Source: Vibrio pelagius
GTDB taxonomy: Bacteria; Pseudomonadota; Gammaproteobacteria; Enterobacterales; Vibrionaceae
Direction: 5' to 3'
NCBI RefSeq assembly: GCF_024347575.1
Contig: NZ_AP025503.1
Coordinates: 310,001-374,000 of the forward strand
DNA length: 64,000 nt
In this document: piece by piece, positions 42,860 to 50,795 of the stretch
Layout of the letters: each line of letters begins with the position of its first letter
Numbering within the stretch: the first letter of the stretch is position 1
Program-made: the position numbers and the translations under genes
The notes under the pieces: model-generated
Database searches by the model: none
What the model was told of the DNA's origin: nothing
What the model saw: only the letters and a program-made list of their open reading frames with translations

Positions 42860-42887
42860 CAAAAAGGCAGCTCGATTGAGCTGCCTT
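42856..42887 (-). terminator. Terminator of galU
   Basis: AAGGCAGCTC and GAGCTGCCTT form a perfect 10-bp stem with a 4-base loop. On the minus strand it is followed by TTTTTG, which runs directly into the SOS box of uvrA. Confidence 0.9.
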
Positions 42888-42913
42888 CAAAATACATTTA
42901 AAGCAGGATGCGA

Positions 42914-43786
42914 TTAAGCTTCTTTCTTGGTTGAGTGTTTATCTAACTCAACTTTTTGCTCGTCTTTTTTGTATAGGTTTTCGTAGCAGAAGTTTGTTGC
43001 TTCGATATAGCCTTCAATGCTACCACAGTCGAAGCGTTTACCTTTGAATTTGTAGGCAAGTACACAGCCTGATTGAGCCTGTTTTAGTAGCGCATCGGTG
43101 ATTTGAATCTCGCCGCCTTTGCCAGGTTCAGTATTCTCAATCAGCTCGAAGATATCTGGGGTCAGAATGTAGCGACCAATGATGGCTAGGTTACTTGGAG
43201 CGGTGCCTTGCTCTGGTTTCTCTACCATGTCATCCACGCGGTAAAGGTCATCTTTAATCATTTCACCTGAGATCACACCGTATTTGTGTGTTTCGTCTTC
43301 TGGCACTTCTTGTACCGCAACAATTGAACAACGGAACTGTTTGTAAAGTGCGACCATCTGCGCAAGTACACCCTGCTGCTCGTTCACGCATAAGTCATCA
43401 GCCAGTACCACAGCAAACGGTTCATCACCAACAAGCTCACGACCAGTTAAGATAGCGTGACCTAAGCCCTTCATTTCACGCTGACGAATGTAGGTGAAGT
43501 TTGCCGCTTCAATCGTTTCACGAATGTTATACAGCAGTTCTTCTTTATTAGTGCCACTGATTTGGTGCTCAAGTTCGTAGTTTTTGTCGAAGTGGTCCAT
43601 GATCGAGTGCTTACCACGGCCTGTTACGATACACATGCCGTCCATGCCTGCTTCAATGGCTTCTTCAACGCCATATTCTATGAGTGGTTTGCTCACAACA
43701 GGCATCATCTCTTTTGGCATCGATTTAGTTGCAGGTAAGAAACGTGTACCGTAGCCAGCCGCCGGGAAAAGGCACTTTTTAATCAT
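42914..43786 (-). CDS. galU: UTP-glucose-1-phosphate uridylyltransferase
   Basis: Makes UDP-glucose for cell-surface polysaccharides and galactose use. The 290 residues are normal length. The nucleotide-binding start PAAGYGTRFLPATKSMPKEMMPV (residues 8-30), FAVVLADDL near residue 118 and the GTAPSNLAIIGRYIL block near residue 186 are diagnostic. In V. cholerae galU lies between uvrA and qstR (VC0395), as here. Upstream is the severed 3' end of qstR. Confidence 0.97.
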   Translation of the reverse strand: MIKKCLFPAAGYGTRFLPATKSMPKEMMPVVSKPLIEYGVEEAIEAGMDGMCIVTGRGKHSIMDHFDKNYELEHQISGTNKEELLYNIRETIEAANFTYIRQREMKGLGHAILTGRELVGDEPFAVVLADDLCVNEQQGVLAQMVALYKQFRCSIVAVQEVPEDETHKYGVISGEMIKDDLYRVDDMVEKPEQGTAPSNLAIIGRYILTPDIFELIENTEPGKGGEIQITDALLKQAQSGCVLAYKFKGKRFDCGSIEGYIEATNFCYENLYKKDEQKVELDKHSTKKEA

Positions 43787-43935
43787 GGTAAAAACCCTAT
43801 ATCTTTAATAATTATCGAATCAGCTTAGTGCGCTGAACATTTCTGAGGGCAACTCTAGCACAGGTAATGTCGAAAATTCAGCAACAATCCGTATGCTTTA
43901 TTGGAGCTGACCTCAAAAATATTAATATTGGCATG

Positions 43936-44000
43936 TTATGAAATTAGGTTCTGGTTTGCCCACGCTATAGCTTGCACTCGATTCTTTACAGCCAGTTTAC
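43936..44000 (-). pseudogene. qstR: qstR 3' fragment (separated from its 5' part)
   Basis: On the minus strand the frame reads KLAVKNRVQAIAWANQNLIS followed by a stop: the last helix of a LuxR-type DNA-binding domain (K-L-x-V-x-N-R-x-Q-A), plus tail. It has no start of its own. Joining it to the 5' part at 49225 gives one continuous frame with an added Arg codon (C+GT) at the junction, for a 215-residue protein. It is cut off by the insertion at 44001-49224. Confidence 0.88.
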
Positions 44001-44102
44001 CGTTTTAGCGCGTAAAGCCTCGCCCGCTCCAAGGGCGGGGATACAAGCGCATACCGCGAAGCGGTATTTACAGAACCAACCATTTTCTGTAAACTATTTC
44101 AT

Positions 44103-45133
44103 ATGAAGCGAGCATACAAAGAAAGATTCTATCCAACCGAACAACAAACCGAACTACTGGCAAAGTCGTTTGGTTGTGCTCGTTTTGTCTGGAATAACTC
44201 GCTAAAGTTCCGCACCGATGCGTACTATGAGCGTGGTGAATCTATTGCTCACTCAGTGTTGGAAAAGCGTTTAGTGCCTTTAAAAGCTGAGTTTGAGTGG
44301 TTGAAAGAAGTATCTAGCGTGATATTTCAACAATGCCTACGCGATCAACAAGAGGCATTCAAAAACTTCTGGGAGAAGCGCACCAAGTACCCTAAGTTCA
44401 AATCGAAACATCATAAGCAATCCATTCGTCTAACCAAAGCTGCGTTTAACTATAAAGACGGGCAATTATTCATTGCTAAGTCAAAGCAACCTTTAGATAT
44501 TCGTTGGTCGCGTGAACTACCAAGCGAACCTAGTTCAATCACTATTTCAAAAGACAAAGCAGGTCGATACTATGTGTCGATGCTATGTGAGTTTGAACCT
44601 AAATCAATGCCAATAACCGCTAAAACGGTTGGCATTGATTTAGGTTTAAATAACCTGTTCATCACTGATAGCGGTGAGAAAGTCGATAATCCTCGCTACA
44701 CCAAATGCTACGAAAAGAAACTGGCATATCTACAGCGAAAGCTCGCCAAGAAAAAGAAAGGCAGCAAGAACCGCGACAAGATGCGTCAGAAAGTCGCTAG
44801 GCTACATGCAAAAATAGCCGATTGTCGATTAGATAACTTGCACAAGTTATCTCGCAGACTAATAGATGAAAGCCAAATCATCTGTGTTGAGTCGCTCCAA
44901 GTGAAGAACATGATCCGAAATCCAAAACTAGCTAAGTATATCGCTGACGCTTCATGGGGCGAGTTTGTCCGTCAATTGAAGTACAAAGCGGAATGGGCTG
45001 GACGCACTATCGCAGAGATAGACCGCTTCTTTCCTAGCTCAAAACGTTGCTCTAGTTGCGGGTTTGTACATGAATCCATGCCGCTTAATCTCAGAGACTG
45101 GACTTGTCCAGAGTGCCAAACGCACCATGATCG
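44103..45133 (+). pseudogene. tnpB: IS605-type TnpB nuclease, 5' part (interrupted)
   Basis: Encodes residues 1-344 of an RNA-guided TnpB. Visible are the N-terminal MKRAYKERFYPTEQQ, the RuvC-I GIDLGLNNL (Asp 179), the RuvC-II CVESLQVKNM (Glu 263), and the zinc ribbon CSSC...CPEC followed by HHDR. The nested transposon cuts here; the open frame then runs on for 18 foreign residues to a stop at 45191. The missing Asp-Ile-Asn-Ala motif with the third catalytic Asp lies at 49053. TnpB from this copy should therefore be inactive. Confidence 0.92.
45128..45133 (+). repeat. Left copy of the 6-base TGATCG core
   Basis: Direct copy of 49052-49057. In the intact tnpB it would lie within the codons His-Asp-Arg. 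Confidence 0.8.
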
Positions 45134-45250
45134 TTATCTATTACATAAAATAACCAGTCCACATAGTAAACAAAGAATACTTTACATCTAAATACCTACG
45201 TCATAGAATCCATATCTATTACAGTTCTTCACAGTAAGAGAGTGGAAGTC

Positions 45251-46333
45251 ATGCAGGTAAGAAAGATTAAGATCAATAACCAGAGTGAAGACTTCTGGAT
45301 TGTAGTTGGATCTGATTACCTCCCTATCAAAGAAATAGACCTTTACCTTAAATACCTACTCTCTACTGGTAAGTCACCAAACACCATAAGATCATACGCC
45401 TATCACCTAAAGGAACTGTGGCTCTTTTTAGCTGATGCTGAACTGGAATGGGACAATGTTGGCTTGGTCGAAATGTCGAAATTTATCAACTGGCTGAAAG
45501 TTGGTTATACAGGGAATGTAATGACGTTATCTGAAACCACGTCATTACGCTCAGAGAAAACAATCAACACCATCGTTACGGCAGTGATCTCTTTTTATGA
45601 CTATCACTCAAGGCTGGATAACACAAAAGAGTTGCAGACCAAGAAAGCCAACAAGTTTGGCGGCAAAAACTACAAATCTTTCTTGCACCACATAAGCAAT
45701 CAAGAAGGTAACTCCAGAAACATCCTCAAGATAAAAGAACCTAAGCGAATTCCTAAAACACTCACCACTGATCAGGTGAAAAACCTGATTAAAGTAAGTG
45801 GTAACAGAAGAGATAAGTTTCTAATCAGCTTGCTTTACGAAACAGGAATGAGGATCGGTGAAGCTCTTGGGTTAAAGCATGAGGACATCCAGAGTTGGGA
45901 CAAAGTTATTCAAGTTATTCCTCGTAAGAAAAACGAAAATAACGCTAGAGCCAAAAGTGACGAGCAAAGGACGATAGATGTTAGTACGCAACTAATTCAG
46001 TTGTACACGGACTACGTAGTGTATGACTTTGACGAAATTGAGTCCGATTATGTATTTGTGAATATTTGGGGAGAGAATGTCGGCAAGCCTCTGACTTATA
46101 GCACTGTCTACACCAAATTTCGACGCTTGGCTGAGAAACATGGTATCCCTTTTTCGCCGCACATCTTTAGGCACACTCATGCCACCGAACTATTAAGAAG
46201 CGGTTGGGATGCGTCATATGTCCAGAAGCGGCTCGGACATAAAGACATACAAACAACCATAAACACCTATGCCCACTTGGATGACCAAGACCTCAAGCAA
46301 GCATTTCAGAAATTCCAGAAGGACAAAAAATGA
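45251..46333 (+). CDS. Tyrosine recombinase, Tn554 TnpA type
   Basis: About 360 residues with this start. An N-terminal core-binding domain (YLKYLLSTGKSPNTIRSYAYHLKELWLFL) is followed by a complete catalytic domain: Arg 201 (TGMRIGEAL), His 304 and Arg 307 (HIFRHTHAT), His 330 (LGHKD) and Tyr 340 (TYAHL). I prefer ATG 45251 (MQVRKIKIN, like Tn554 TnpA) with AGAG upstream; a GTG three codons earlier is possible. It overlaps the next gene by ATGA. Expected role: strand exchange together with the larger recombinase. Confidence 0.9.
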   Translation: MQVRKIKINNQSEDFWIVVGSDYLPIKEIDLYLKYLLSTGKSPNTIRSYAYHLKELWLFLADAELEWDNVGLVEMSKFINWLKVGYTGNVMTLSETTSLRSEKTINTIVTAVISFYDYHSRLDNTKELQTKKANKFGGKNYKSFLHHISNQEGNSRNILKIKEPKRIPKTLTTDQVKNLIKVSGNRRDKFLISLLYETGMRIGEALGLKHEDIQSWDKVIQVIPRKKNENNARAKSDEQRTIDVSTQLIQLYTDYVVYDFDEIESDYVFVNIWGENVGKPLTYSTVYTKFRRLAEKHGIPFSPHIFRHTHATELLRSGWDASYVQKRLGHKDIQTTINTYAHLDDQDLKQAFQKFQKDKK

Positions 46334-48603
46334 GTAACAAACTAGCAATTGTAGGCACTGGTAGCACAGGGCTGAATGCGAAAGAGGTAAACCCTTCTGA
46401 TAGTGTCAGGAAACTTGCTATAGAGGCTGTTGAGCGCATGTTAACAGGCGAGCCTGTAAGAGTGGCGAAAGAGTCAAAGTTGGTATTTAAGAATGTCGCC
46501 AAAGAAGCTGGTATATCTTCAACAGTGCTTCATCGAGAGTTCGGTGATGTGATGAGTTATGTTGAGGCTAGAAAACGCAGTGGGAAAGCACCGCGCACCA
46601 CAATCCATGCTATCGACGCTAGAAAAAAGTGCTTTGAAGCTATCAGGCGCATCGTAGGCAAAGAGCCACTTGTCATTTCCAAAAGTGCAAAACTCAATGT
46701 TAAGAATGTAGGCAGAGAGGCAGATGTCGATGATTCCTATATTTACCAAGCATTACCTGATGTCCTTGAGGAAATTGTTAAACAGCAATCTGAAAATGAA
46801 GTCTTCGGAAATAAGGAAACTAATGCCAAGTTGATGGCTGCGCTTCAAAGGTTAGTAGAAAAAAACAAAAAGGTAACGGTTAAAGATGTTTGCCGTGAGG
46901 CAAAGATGCGCGAACAATTTGATATGGTAGTTCGCAAGAGCTATCCAGATGTACATAGCGCCATTCTTGATGTTATCACTAGGCAAAAGGAAGAGAAACG
47001 CTTAGAAGAGCGCACAGCCATTTTAGAAGCACTAGAGCGCCTAAGAACAGGCAACCCATTAAACACTACGCCAATACCTGCTGGGCGCTATTTAAGCGTT
47101 AAAAAGCTGATGCATGAGTCAGGTGTACATGAAACAACTATTCTTCGGTATCACCGTGACATAGCTGATGACTGTATATCCCAAAAAAGGATTGATACTG
47201 ATGACGTGTGGTTTTTGAATGATGGCGAACTTGAGGTTAAAGGTGGTACTGATGCGTCAAAACTCAACTTTAGCCAGATTCCTTTTGAGTGGCTCAAGAA
47301 GTCAGCTATGGACTTCATCAAGGCGAGTTATGCAACAAAATCGACGGGCACTTTAGTTGGTCATATTCATGCCATAAAAATGTTTGGTAATGCTCTTCAA
47401 GAGCTGAACGAATCATGCACACCAACTGATATTGATCGTTCGCTAATAGAAAAAATGCTATTTGTTTGGTCGAAAGCTGGGTTAAAAAACACGAGCTTAA
47501 AAAGAAGGCTTGGTTCGCTCAGGCAGTATGTTGAATGGTGTGAAGATACAGGGGTCATTACATTCGGCTCTACGAGACTAATTCGTGACTCCGACTATCC
47601 TAAAGAAGAGAAAAAAATTCCTAAGTTCATACCCGAATATGTAATGAGCCAGTTAAACGCCAACATAGACGGCCTTCACCCACATGTGATGCGATTTTTC
47701 TTAACACTTCAAGAGGTGGGGATGCGTATAAGCGAGTGCTGCGCCCTGCCGTTTGACTGTATTTATGCCGATGCTCAGGGTGATTACTTCATCAAGTATT
47801 ACCAATTCAAAATGAAAAAAGACCATGTTGTTCCCATCAGCACAGAACTGGTTGAAGTTATAAAAGAGCAGCAGCGTGAAGTGATTGCTGAATTTGGCAG
47901 CGCGACAGAATTGTTATTCCCTACGCCTAAATTCCAACAAAATAAACGAGCATATCCTCGTGCGGGGAAGGCGTGGTCTAAAGGAACGTTAATTAAAAAC
48001 CTTAACGCACTGGCTAACGAGCGCAACATAGTTAGCGAAGACGGTAGCATTTACCATTTTTCTTTTCATAAATTTAGACATACCACAGCGACTCGAATGA
48101 TCAACAACGGAGTCCCACAACATATTGTTCAAAGGTACTTAGGGCATGAGTCGCCGACGATGACTAGCACCTATGCGCATATATTGGATAAAACGTTAAA
48201 ACAGGAGTTCGCTAAATTCCAAGGTAAGATGGTTGATATTAATGGGGATATCTATGGTGTGGAAGAGGTTGCTAATAGCTTGTCAGAAGGCTCAGATGCA
48301 GACTCTCTAGATGCTCAGTGGCTAAAGAAAAACATTGCTGTCCAAACCTTGCCAAACGGACTTTGTTCACTTCCCGTTGTGCAAGGAAGCTGTCCTCATG
48401 CTAATGCTTGCTTGACCTGTCCTAGCTTTAGAACTGACCATCGGTATCTTCCTCAACATAAAGATCAGTTGCAACGAACAGAAGAAATTATTGCTACGTG
48501 TGCAAGTAAGGGGTGGACACGGCAACTAGAAATGAATGAAAAAATTAAGCAATCACTGGTAAATATCATTGAACCGCTAGAGGTAAAGCAAAATGACGCA
48601 TAA
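46330..48603 (+). CDS. Large tyrosine recombinase, Tn554 TnpB type, with N-terminal repeats
   Basis: A 757-residue recombinase, longer than Tn554 TnpB. Residues 25-84, 93-152, 162-222 and 225-286 are four related helical modules of the pattern A-I-x-R-L ... V-K-N-V-x-x-E-A-x-V, also found in the small partner. The core-binding domain follows, then the catalytic domain with Arg 466, His 580, Arg 583, His 606 and nucleophile Tyr 615. A Cys cluster near the C-terminus (Cys 679, 688, 694, 697; SCPHANACLTC) is typical of this family and may bind zinc. It overlaps both neighbours. Confidence 0.9.
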   Translation: MSNKLAIVGTGSTGLNAKEVNPSDSVRKLAIEAVERMLTGEPVRVAKESKLVFKNVAKEAGISSTVLHREFGDVMSYVEARKRSGKAPRTTIHAIDARKKCFEAIRRIVGKEPLVISKSAKLNVKNVGREADVDDSYIYQALPDVLEEIVKQQSENEVFGNKETNAKLMAALQRLVEKNKKVTVKDVCREAKMREQFDMVVRKSYPDVHSAILDVITRQKEEKRLEERTAILEALERLRTGNPLNTTPIPAGRYLSVKKLMHESGVHETTILRYHRDIADDCISQKRIDTDDVWFLNDGELEVKGGTDASKLNFSQIPFEWLKKSAMDFIKASYATKSTGTLVGHIHAIKMFGNALQELNESCTPTDIDRSLIEKMLFVWSKAGLKNTSLKRRLGSLRQYVEWCEDTGVITFGSTRLIRDSDYPKEEKKIPKFIPEYVMSQLNANIDGLHPHVMRFFLTLQEVGMRISECCALPFDCIYADAQGDYFIKYYQFKMKKDHVVPISTELVEVIKEQQREVIAEFGSATELLFPTPKFQQNKRAYPRAGKAWSKGTLIKNLNALANERNIVSEDGSIYHFSFHKFRHTTATRMINNGVPQHIVQRYLGHESPTMTSTYAHILDKTLKQEFAKFQGKMVDINGDIYGVEEVANSLSEGSDADSLDAQWLKKNIAVQTLPNGLCSLPVVQGSCPHANACLTCPSFRTDHRYLPQHKDQLQRTEEIIATCASKGWTRQLEMNEKIKQSLVNIIEPLEVKQNDA

Positions 48604-48979
48604 GAGAAATACTTCTGGTCTGAAATCTACAGCAGGAAAAAAGAAAGAGGTGGCTCTTAAGAAAACGGATGAAGCCATAAAGCGGCTAATAAAGACCGAT
48701 AAGCCAATCAATTTCAACACGGTTGCAGAAGAAGCTGGAGTATCCAAAGCGTGGCTGTACAAAGAAACCGAAGTCTCTGAGCGAATTAAGCGACTAAGGG
48801 AGCAATCATCGAGCAAGAAACCTTCTGCTCGAACCACAACTTCTAAGGTCGGTGACGCCTCTAAAGACGCTCTAATAGCCACTCTTAAGTCCAGAGTGAG
48901 AGAATTAGAGTCGGAAAACAATGACCTTAAAAAACAGCTAGAGGTGGTATACGGAAAGCTCCATGATGCTACTATGTAG
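48593..48979 (+). CDS. Small TnpC-like protein (DUF6262 type) of the transposon
   Basis: A 128-residue basic protein. Residues 17-71 form one copy of the helical module repeated four times in the large recombinase (EAIKRLIKTDKPINFNTVAEEAGV). Residues 91-126 form a coiled coil (LKSRVRELESENNDLKKQL). It starts 11 bases before the large recombinase gene ends. Tn554 TnpC is a small accessory protein affecting orientation and efficiency of transposition; a similar role is inferred. Confidence 0.85.
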   Translation: MTHKRNTSGLKSTAGKKKEVALKKTDEAIKRLIKTDKPINFNTVAEEAGVSKAWLYKETEVSERIKRLREQSSSKKPSARTTTSKVGDASKDALIATLKSRVRELESENNDLKKQLEVVYGKLHDATM

Positions 48980-49051
48980 ATATATCCACATAGTCAGAGG
49001 TATTATATAAAAAAGGATTTTTGTTTAGTAGGCGGCTTCATGTATAGATAG

Positions 49052-49057
49052 TGATCG
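49052..49057 (+). repeat. Right copy of the 6-base TGATCG core
   Basis: Direct copy of 45128-45133 at the other end of the Tn554-like element. Confidence 0.8.
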
Positions 49058-49112
49058 AGATATTAACGCAGCAATGAATATAAAAACCGTCGGACTGGCG
49101 GGGTTAGTCTAG
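49053..49112 (+). pseudogene. tnpB: IS605-type TnpB nuclease, 3' part
   Basis: The frame reads DRDINAAMNIKTVGLAGLV and stops. It supplies the third RuvC catalytic Asp (residue 345 of the rejoined protein) missing from the 5' part. The rejoined TnpB would have 361 residues. Without the 5' part it has no start. Confidence 0.88.
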
Positions 49113-49224
49113 GGAGCGACTGGATCGGGGATTGGAGCAATCCAGTCTAGTGAAGGCGTGATGAGCTAGAAACGTTCTCATAGCAATATAAGAACCCTTG
49201 CCCAACAGGGCGGGGAGAAGTCAG
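49113..49224 (+). ncRNA. Probable omega-RNA scaffold and right end of the IS605-type element
   Basis: The stretch between the tnpB stop and the element border is G-rich and foldable: ACTGGAT/ATCCAGT around 49119-49147 and GCCC-AACA-GGGC at 49200-49211. In IS200/IS605 elements the omega-RNA covers the tnpB 3' end and right end, with the guide read from the flanking DNA. Here the guide would start GAAAGATTTGATAAAG at 49225, i.e. qstR. Transcription is inferred from family knowledge. Confidence 0.6.
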
Positions 49225-49807
49225 GAAAGATTTGATAAAGATGGGATTTGACTGTGAACTCACTGATGAAGAGATCTTCTGCGATTTGGGTATTCGAAGC
49301 GCCAGTTTGAAGACAGCGTATCACTTGTAATTCACGGATAGTTAAGTCGACCGTAATGGGACAAGTGCTGATGTTGACGATATTGCGATAGTAGAACAGC
49401 AACTGACTGGTGATTTTTCGAGGTAGCCAATTCTCACCATCAATGATCCTAGTGATGCCTTTGGCTATCTTTGGTTTTGTATCGCTGCAGTAGAATAACC
49501 CTTTTAAGTGGCCGAAGCGGATGATCTCTTGAGTTTGCAACGGCTTTTCAACATTGAACAGAATGATTTCAAAGTTCTTCCACAAAACGGCAAGGTTGGG
49601 GAAAGCCTCAAACAGCTCAGGCAGTTGCTTGTAGTCGACCAAGAGGGTTCGGTTGCTCTGCTTTTTATTAACACACATCAACTCTCCCGGAGGCATTCTA
49701 TACATTGGAATAGACAGCAACTTTTCTATTTCATTGATGTATAGGTGACTCTGTTCTGTATCTGAGCATAAAAAGTGTAGGGTGCGAGTATATCTCGATA
49801 CCTTCAT
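49225..49807 (-). pseudogene. qstR: qstR 5' part, competence regulator disrupted by insertion
   Basis: Encodes residues 1-194 of a LuxR-type regulator matching QstR, which in V. cholerae (VC0396, between galU and ssb) activates DNA-uptake and type VI secretion genes under TfoX and quorum sensing. The N-terminal receiver-like domain is complete. The helix-turn-helix (LTIRELQVIRCLQTGASNTQIAEDLFISEFTVKSHL) stops at QIF, where the element begins. The open frame then runs through 15 foreign residues to 49178 (209 residues in all). The last dimerisation helix is left at 43936-44000. Loss of function is likely but not proven. Confidence 0.9.
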
Positions 49808-50084
49808 ATGAAAGCTCCTTCTATAATTTAGAGGCGTTCACACTGTCATGATGTGAATTTCATCACTAGTCGCTATATTATGACTTGCGTTGAATATCAA
49901 TTGACCAAGTAAATGAGTGGTTTATAAGTGGCGAAAAAAACAACATTCGTCTGAATATCATGATTTGTTACGTTTTTATTCTTTCGATTCAATAGAGAAT
50001 CGGATTGCGATTTATCACTGTTAAAAAGCGTGTTATTCTTATGCGCTAAAATTTTTAAGACTATGAATTTAGACGGAGCAAATC
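49808..50084. other. Divergent intergenic region between qstR and ssb
   Basis: Holds the promoters of qstR and ssb. TTCACA and TGTGAA (49837-49857) form a palindrome about 30 bases before the qstR start. TTGAATATCAA (near 49890) is another small palindrome. No convincing LexA box was found for ssb. Confidence 0.45.
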
Positions 50085-50633
50085 ATGGCTAGCCGTGGAG
50101 TTAACAAAGTTATATTAGTGGGTAACCTAGGTAATGACCCTGAAATTCGTTACATGCCAAATGGCGGTGCAGTAGCGAACATTACCATTGCAACGTCAGA
50201 ATCATGGCGTGATAAAGCAACTGGCGAGCAGCGCGAGAAAACAGAATGGCACCGTGTCGCTCTGTTCGGCAAACTAGCAGAAGTTGCAGGTGAATACCTA
50301 CGTAAAGGTTCTCAAGTTTACATTGAAGGCCAACTGCAAACCCGTAAATGGCAAGATCAAAGCGGTCAAGATCGCTACACAACAGAAGTTGTGGTTCAAG
50401 GCTTTAACGGTGTAATGCAAATGCTTGGCGGTCGTGCTCAAGGCGGCGCACCAGCTCAAGGCGGTATGGGTGGTCAACAGCAACAAGGTGGTTGGGGTCA
50501 ACCTCAGCAACCACAACAGCAGCAATACAGTGCACCTGCTCAGCAGCAAGCACCTCAACAGCAAGCTCCACAACAGGCTCAACCTCAATATAATGAGCCT
50601 CCAATGGATTTTGATGACGACATCCCGTTCTAG
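50085..50633 (+). CDS. ssb: Single-stranded DNA-binding protein
   Basis: A 182-residue homotetrameric protein that coats single-stranded DNA in replication and repair. The N-terminal OB-fold ([44 protein letters not shown]) covers about 110 residues. A Gly/Gln-rich flexible linker and the acidic partner-binding tip MDFDDDIPF follow. Its ribosome-binding site is GACGGAG. In V. cholerae it is also next to qstR and mshH. Confidence 0.98.
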   Translation: MASRGVNKVILVGNLGNDPEIRYMPNGGAVANITIATSESWRDKATGEQREKTEWHRVALFGKLAEVAGEYLRKGSQVYIEGQLQTRKWQDQSGQDRYTTEVVVQGFNGVMQMLGGRAQGGAPAQGGMGGQQQQGGWGQPQQPQQQQYSAPAQQQAPQQQAPQQAQPQYNEPPMDFDDDIPF

Positions 50634-50674
50634 ACTCTGTTTTTCATAAATCAGAAAACAAAGTATTAAAATGG

Positions 50675-50701
50675 AAAAGCCGCGTTTGTCGCGGCTTTTT
50701 G
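50675..50701 (+). terminator. Terminator of ssb
   Basis: AAAAGCCGCG and CGCGGCTTTT with a 4-base loop and T-run. Confidence 0.9.
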
Positions 50702-50740
50702 CTACCCAAAAGGCTTAACGCTTTATTTACAACCTCGAAT

Positions 50741-50769
50741 TATAGTATAACGAAGCAGTACGGTATAAT
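50741..50769 (+). promoter_or_regulatory. Candidate promoter of mshH
   Basis: A good -10 TATAAT (50764-50769) lies 26 bases before the mshH ATG. The -35 (TATAGT) is poor. Confidence 0.4.
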
Positions 50770-50795
50770 GTGAGTTGAAAAGGATTTCGTTATTC

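Larger units (their letters stand above)
45128..49051 (+). mobile_element. Tn554-like transposon nested in tnpB
   Basis: A 3924-base insertion flanked by the 6-base sequence TGATCG (45128-45133 and 49052-49057). Removing the element with one TGATCG restores tnpB exactly (...HHDRDINAAMNI...). It carries three overlapping genes in the Tn554 order: small tyrosine recombinase, large tyrosine recombinase, small coiled-coil protein. There is no cargo. Inner ends are related inverted sequences (TATCTATTACAT / ATGTATAGATA), and TCCACATAG occurs as a direct repeat near both ends. Tn554 itself is site-specific and leaves a 6-base core, which fits. Confidence 0.88.
44001..49224 (+). mobile_element. IS200/IS605-family element (tnpB only) inserted in qstR, itself interrupted
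   Basis: The element starts right after TTTAC (43996-44000) in qstR and ends before GAAAGATTT. There is no target duplication, as usual for IS200/IS605. The left end has subterminal hairpins (CCTCGCCC/GGGCGGGG at 44018-44040; ATACCGC/GCGGTAT at 44051-44067; TTTACAGAA/TTCTGTAAA at 44067-44093). The right end has GCCC-AACA-GGGC at 49200-49211. No Y1 transposase gene is present, only tnpB, so it is of the IS1341-like type. Without the nested transposon (3924 bases) it would be 1300 bases long. The exact boundary may shift by one base. Confidence 0.85.

Noticed and set aside
44103..45191. TnpB as a complete 362-residue protein
   Set aside because: The last 18 residues do not fit TnpB, and the true end with the catalytic Asp lies at 49053-49112.
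45242..48603. Phage or integron integrase interpretation of the two tyrosine recombinases
   Set aside because: No phage genes, no attC sites and no tRNA target. The gene trio, overlaps and C-terminal Cys cluster fit Tn554-type transposition.
49178..49807. QstR as a complete 209-residue protein
   Set aside because: The last 15 residues are read from the IS right end, and the true C-terminus is found at 43936-44000.
49990..50060. LexA box upstream of ssb
   Set aside because: CTGTTAAAAAGCGTGT has only one good half-site; not supported.
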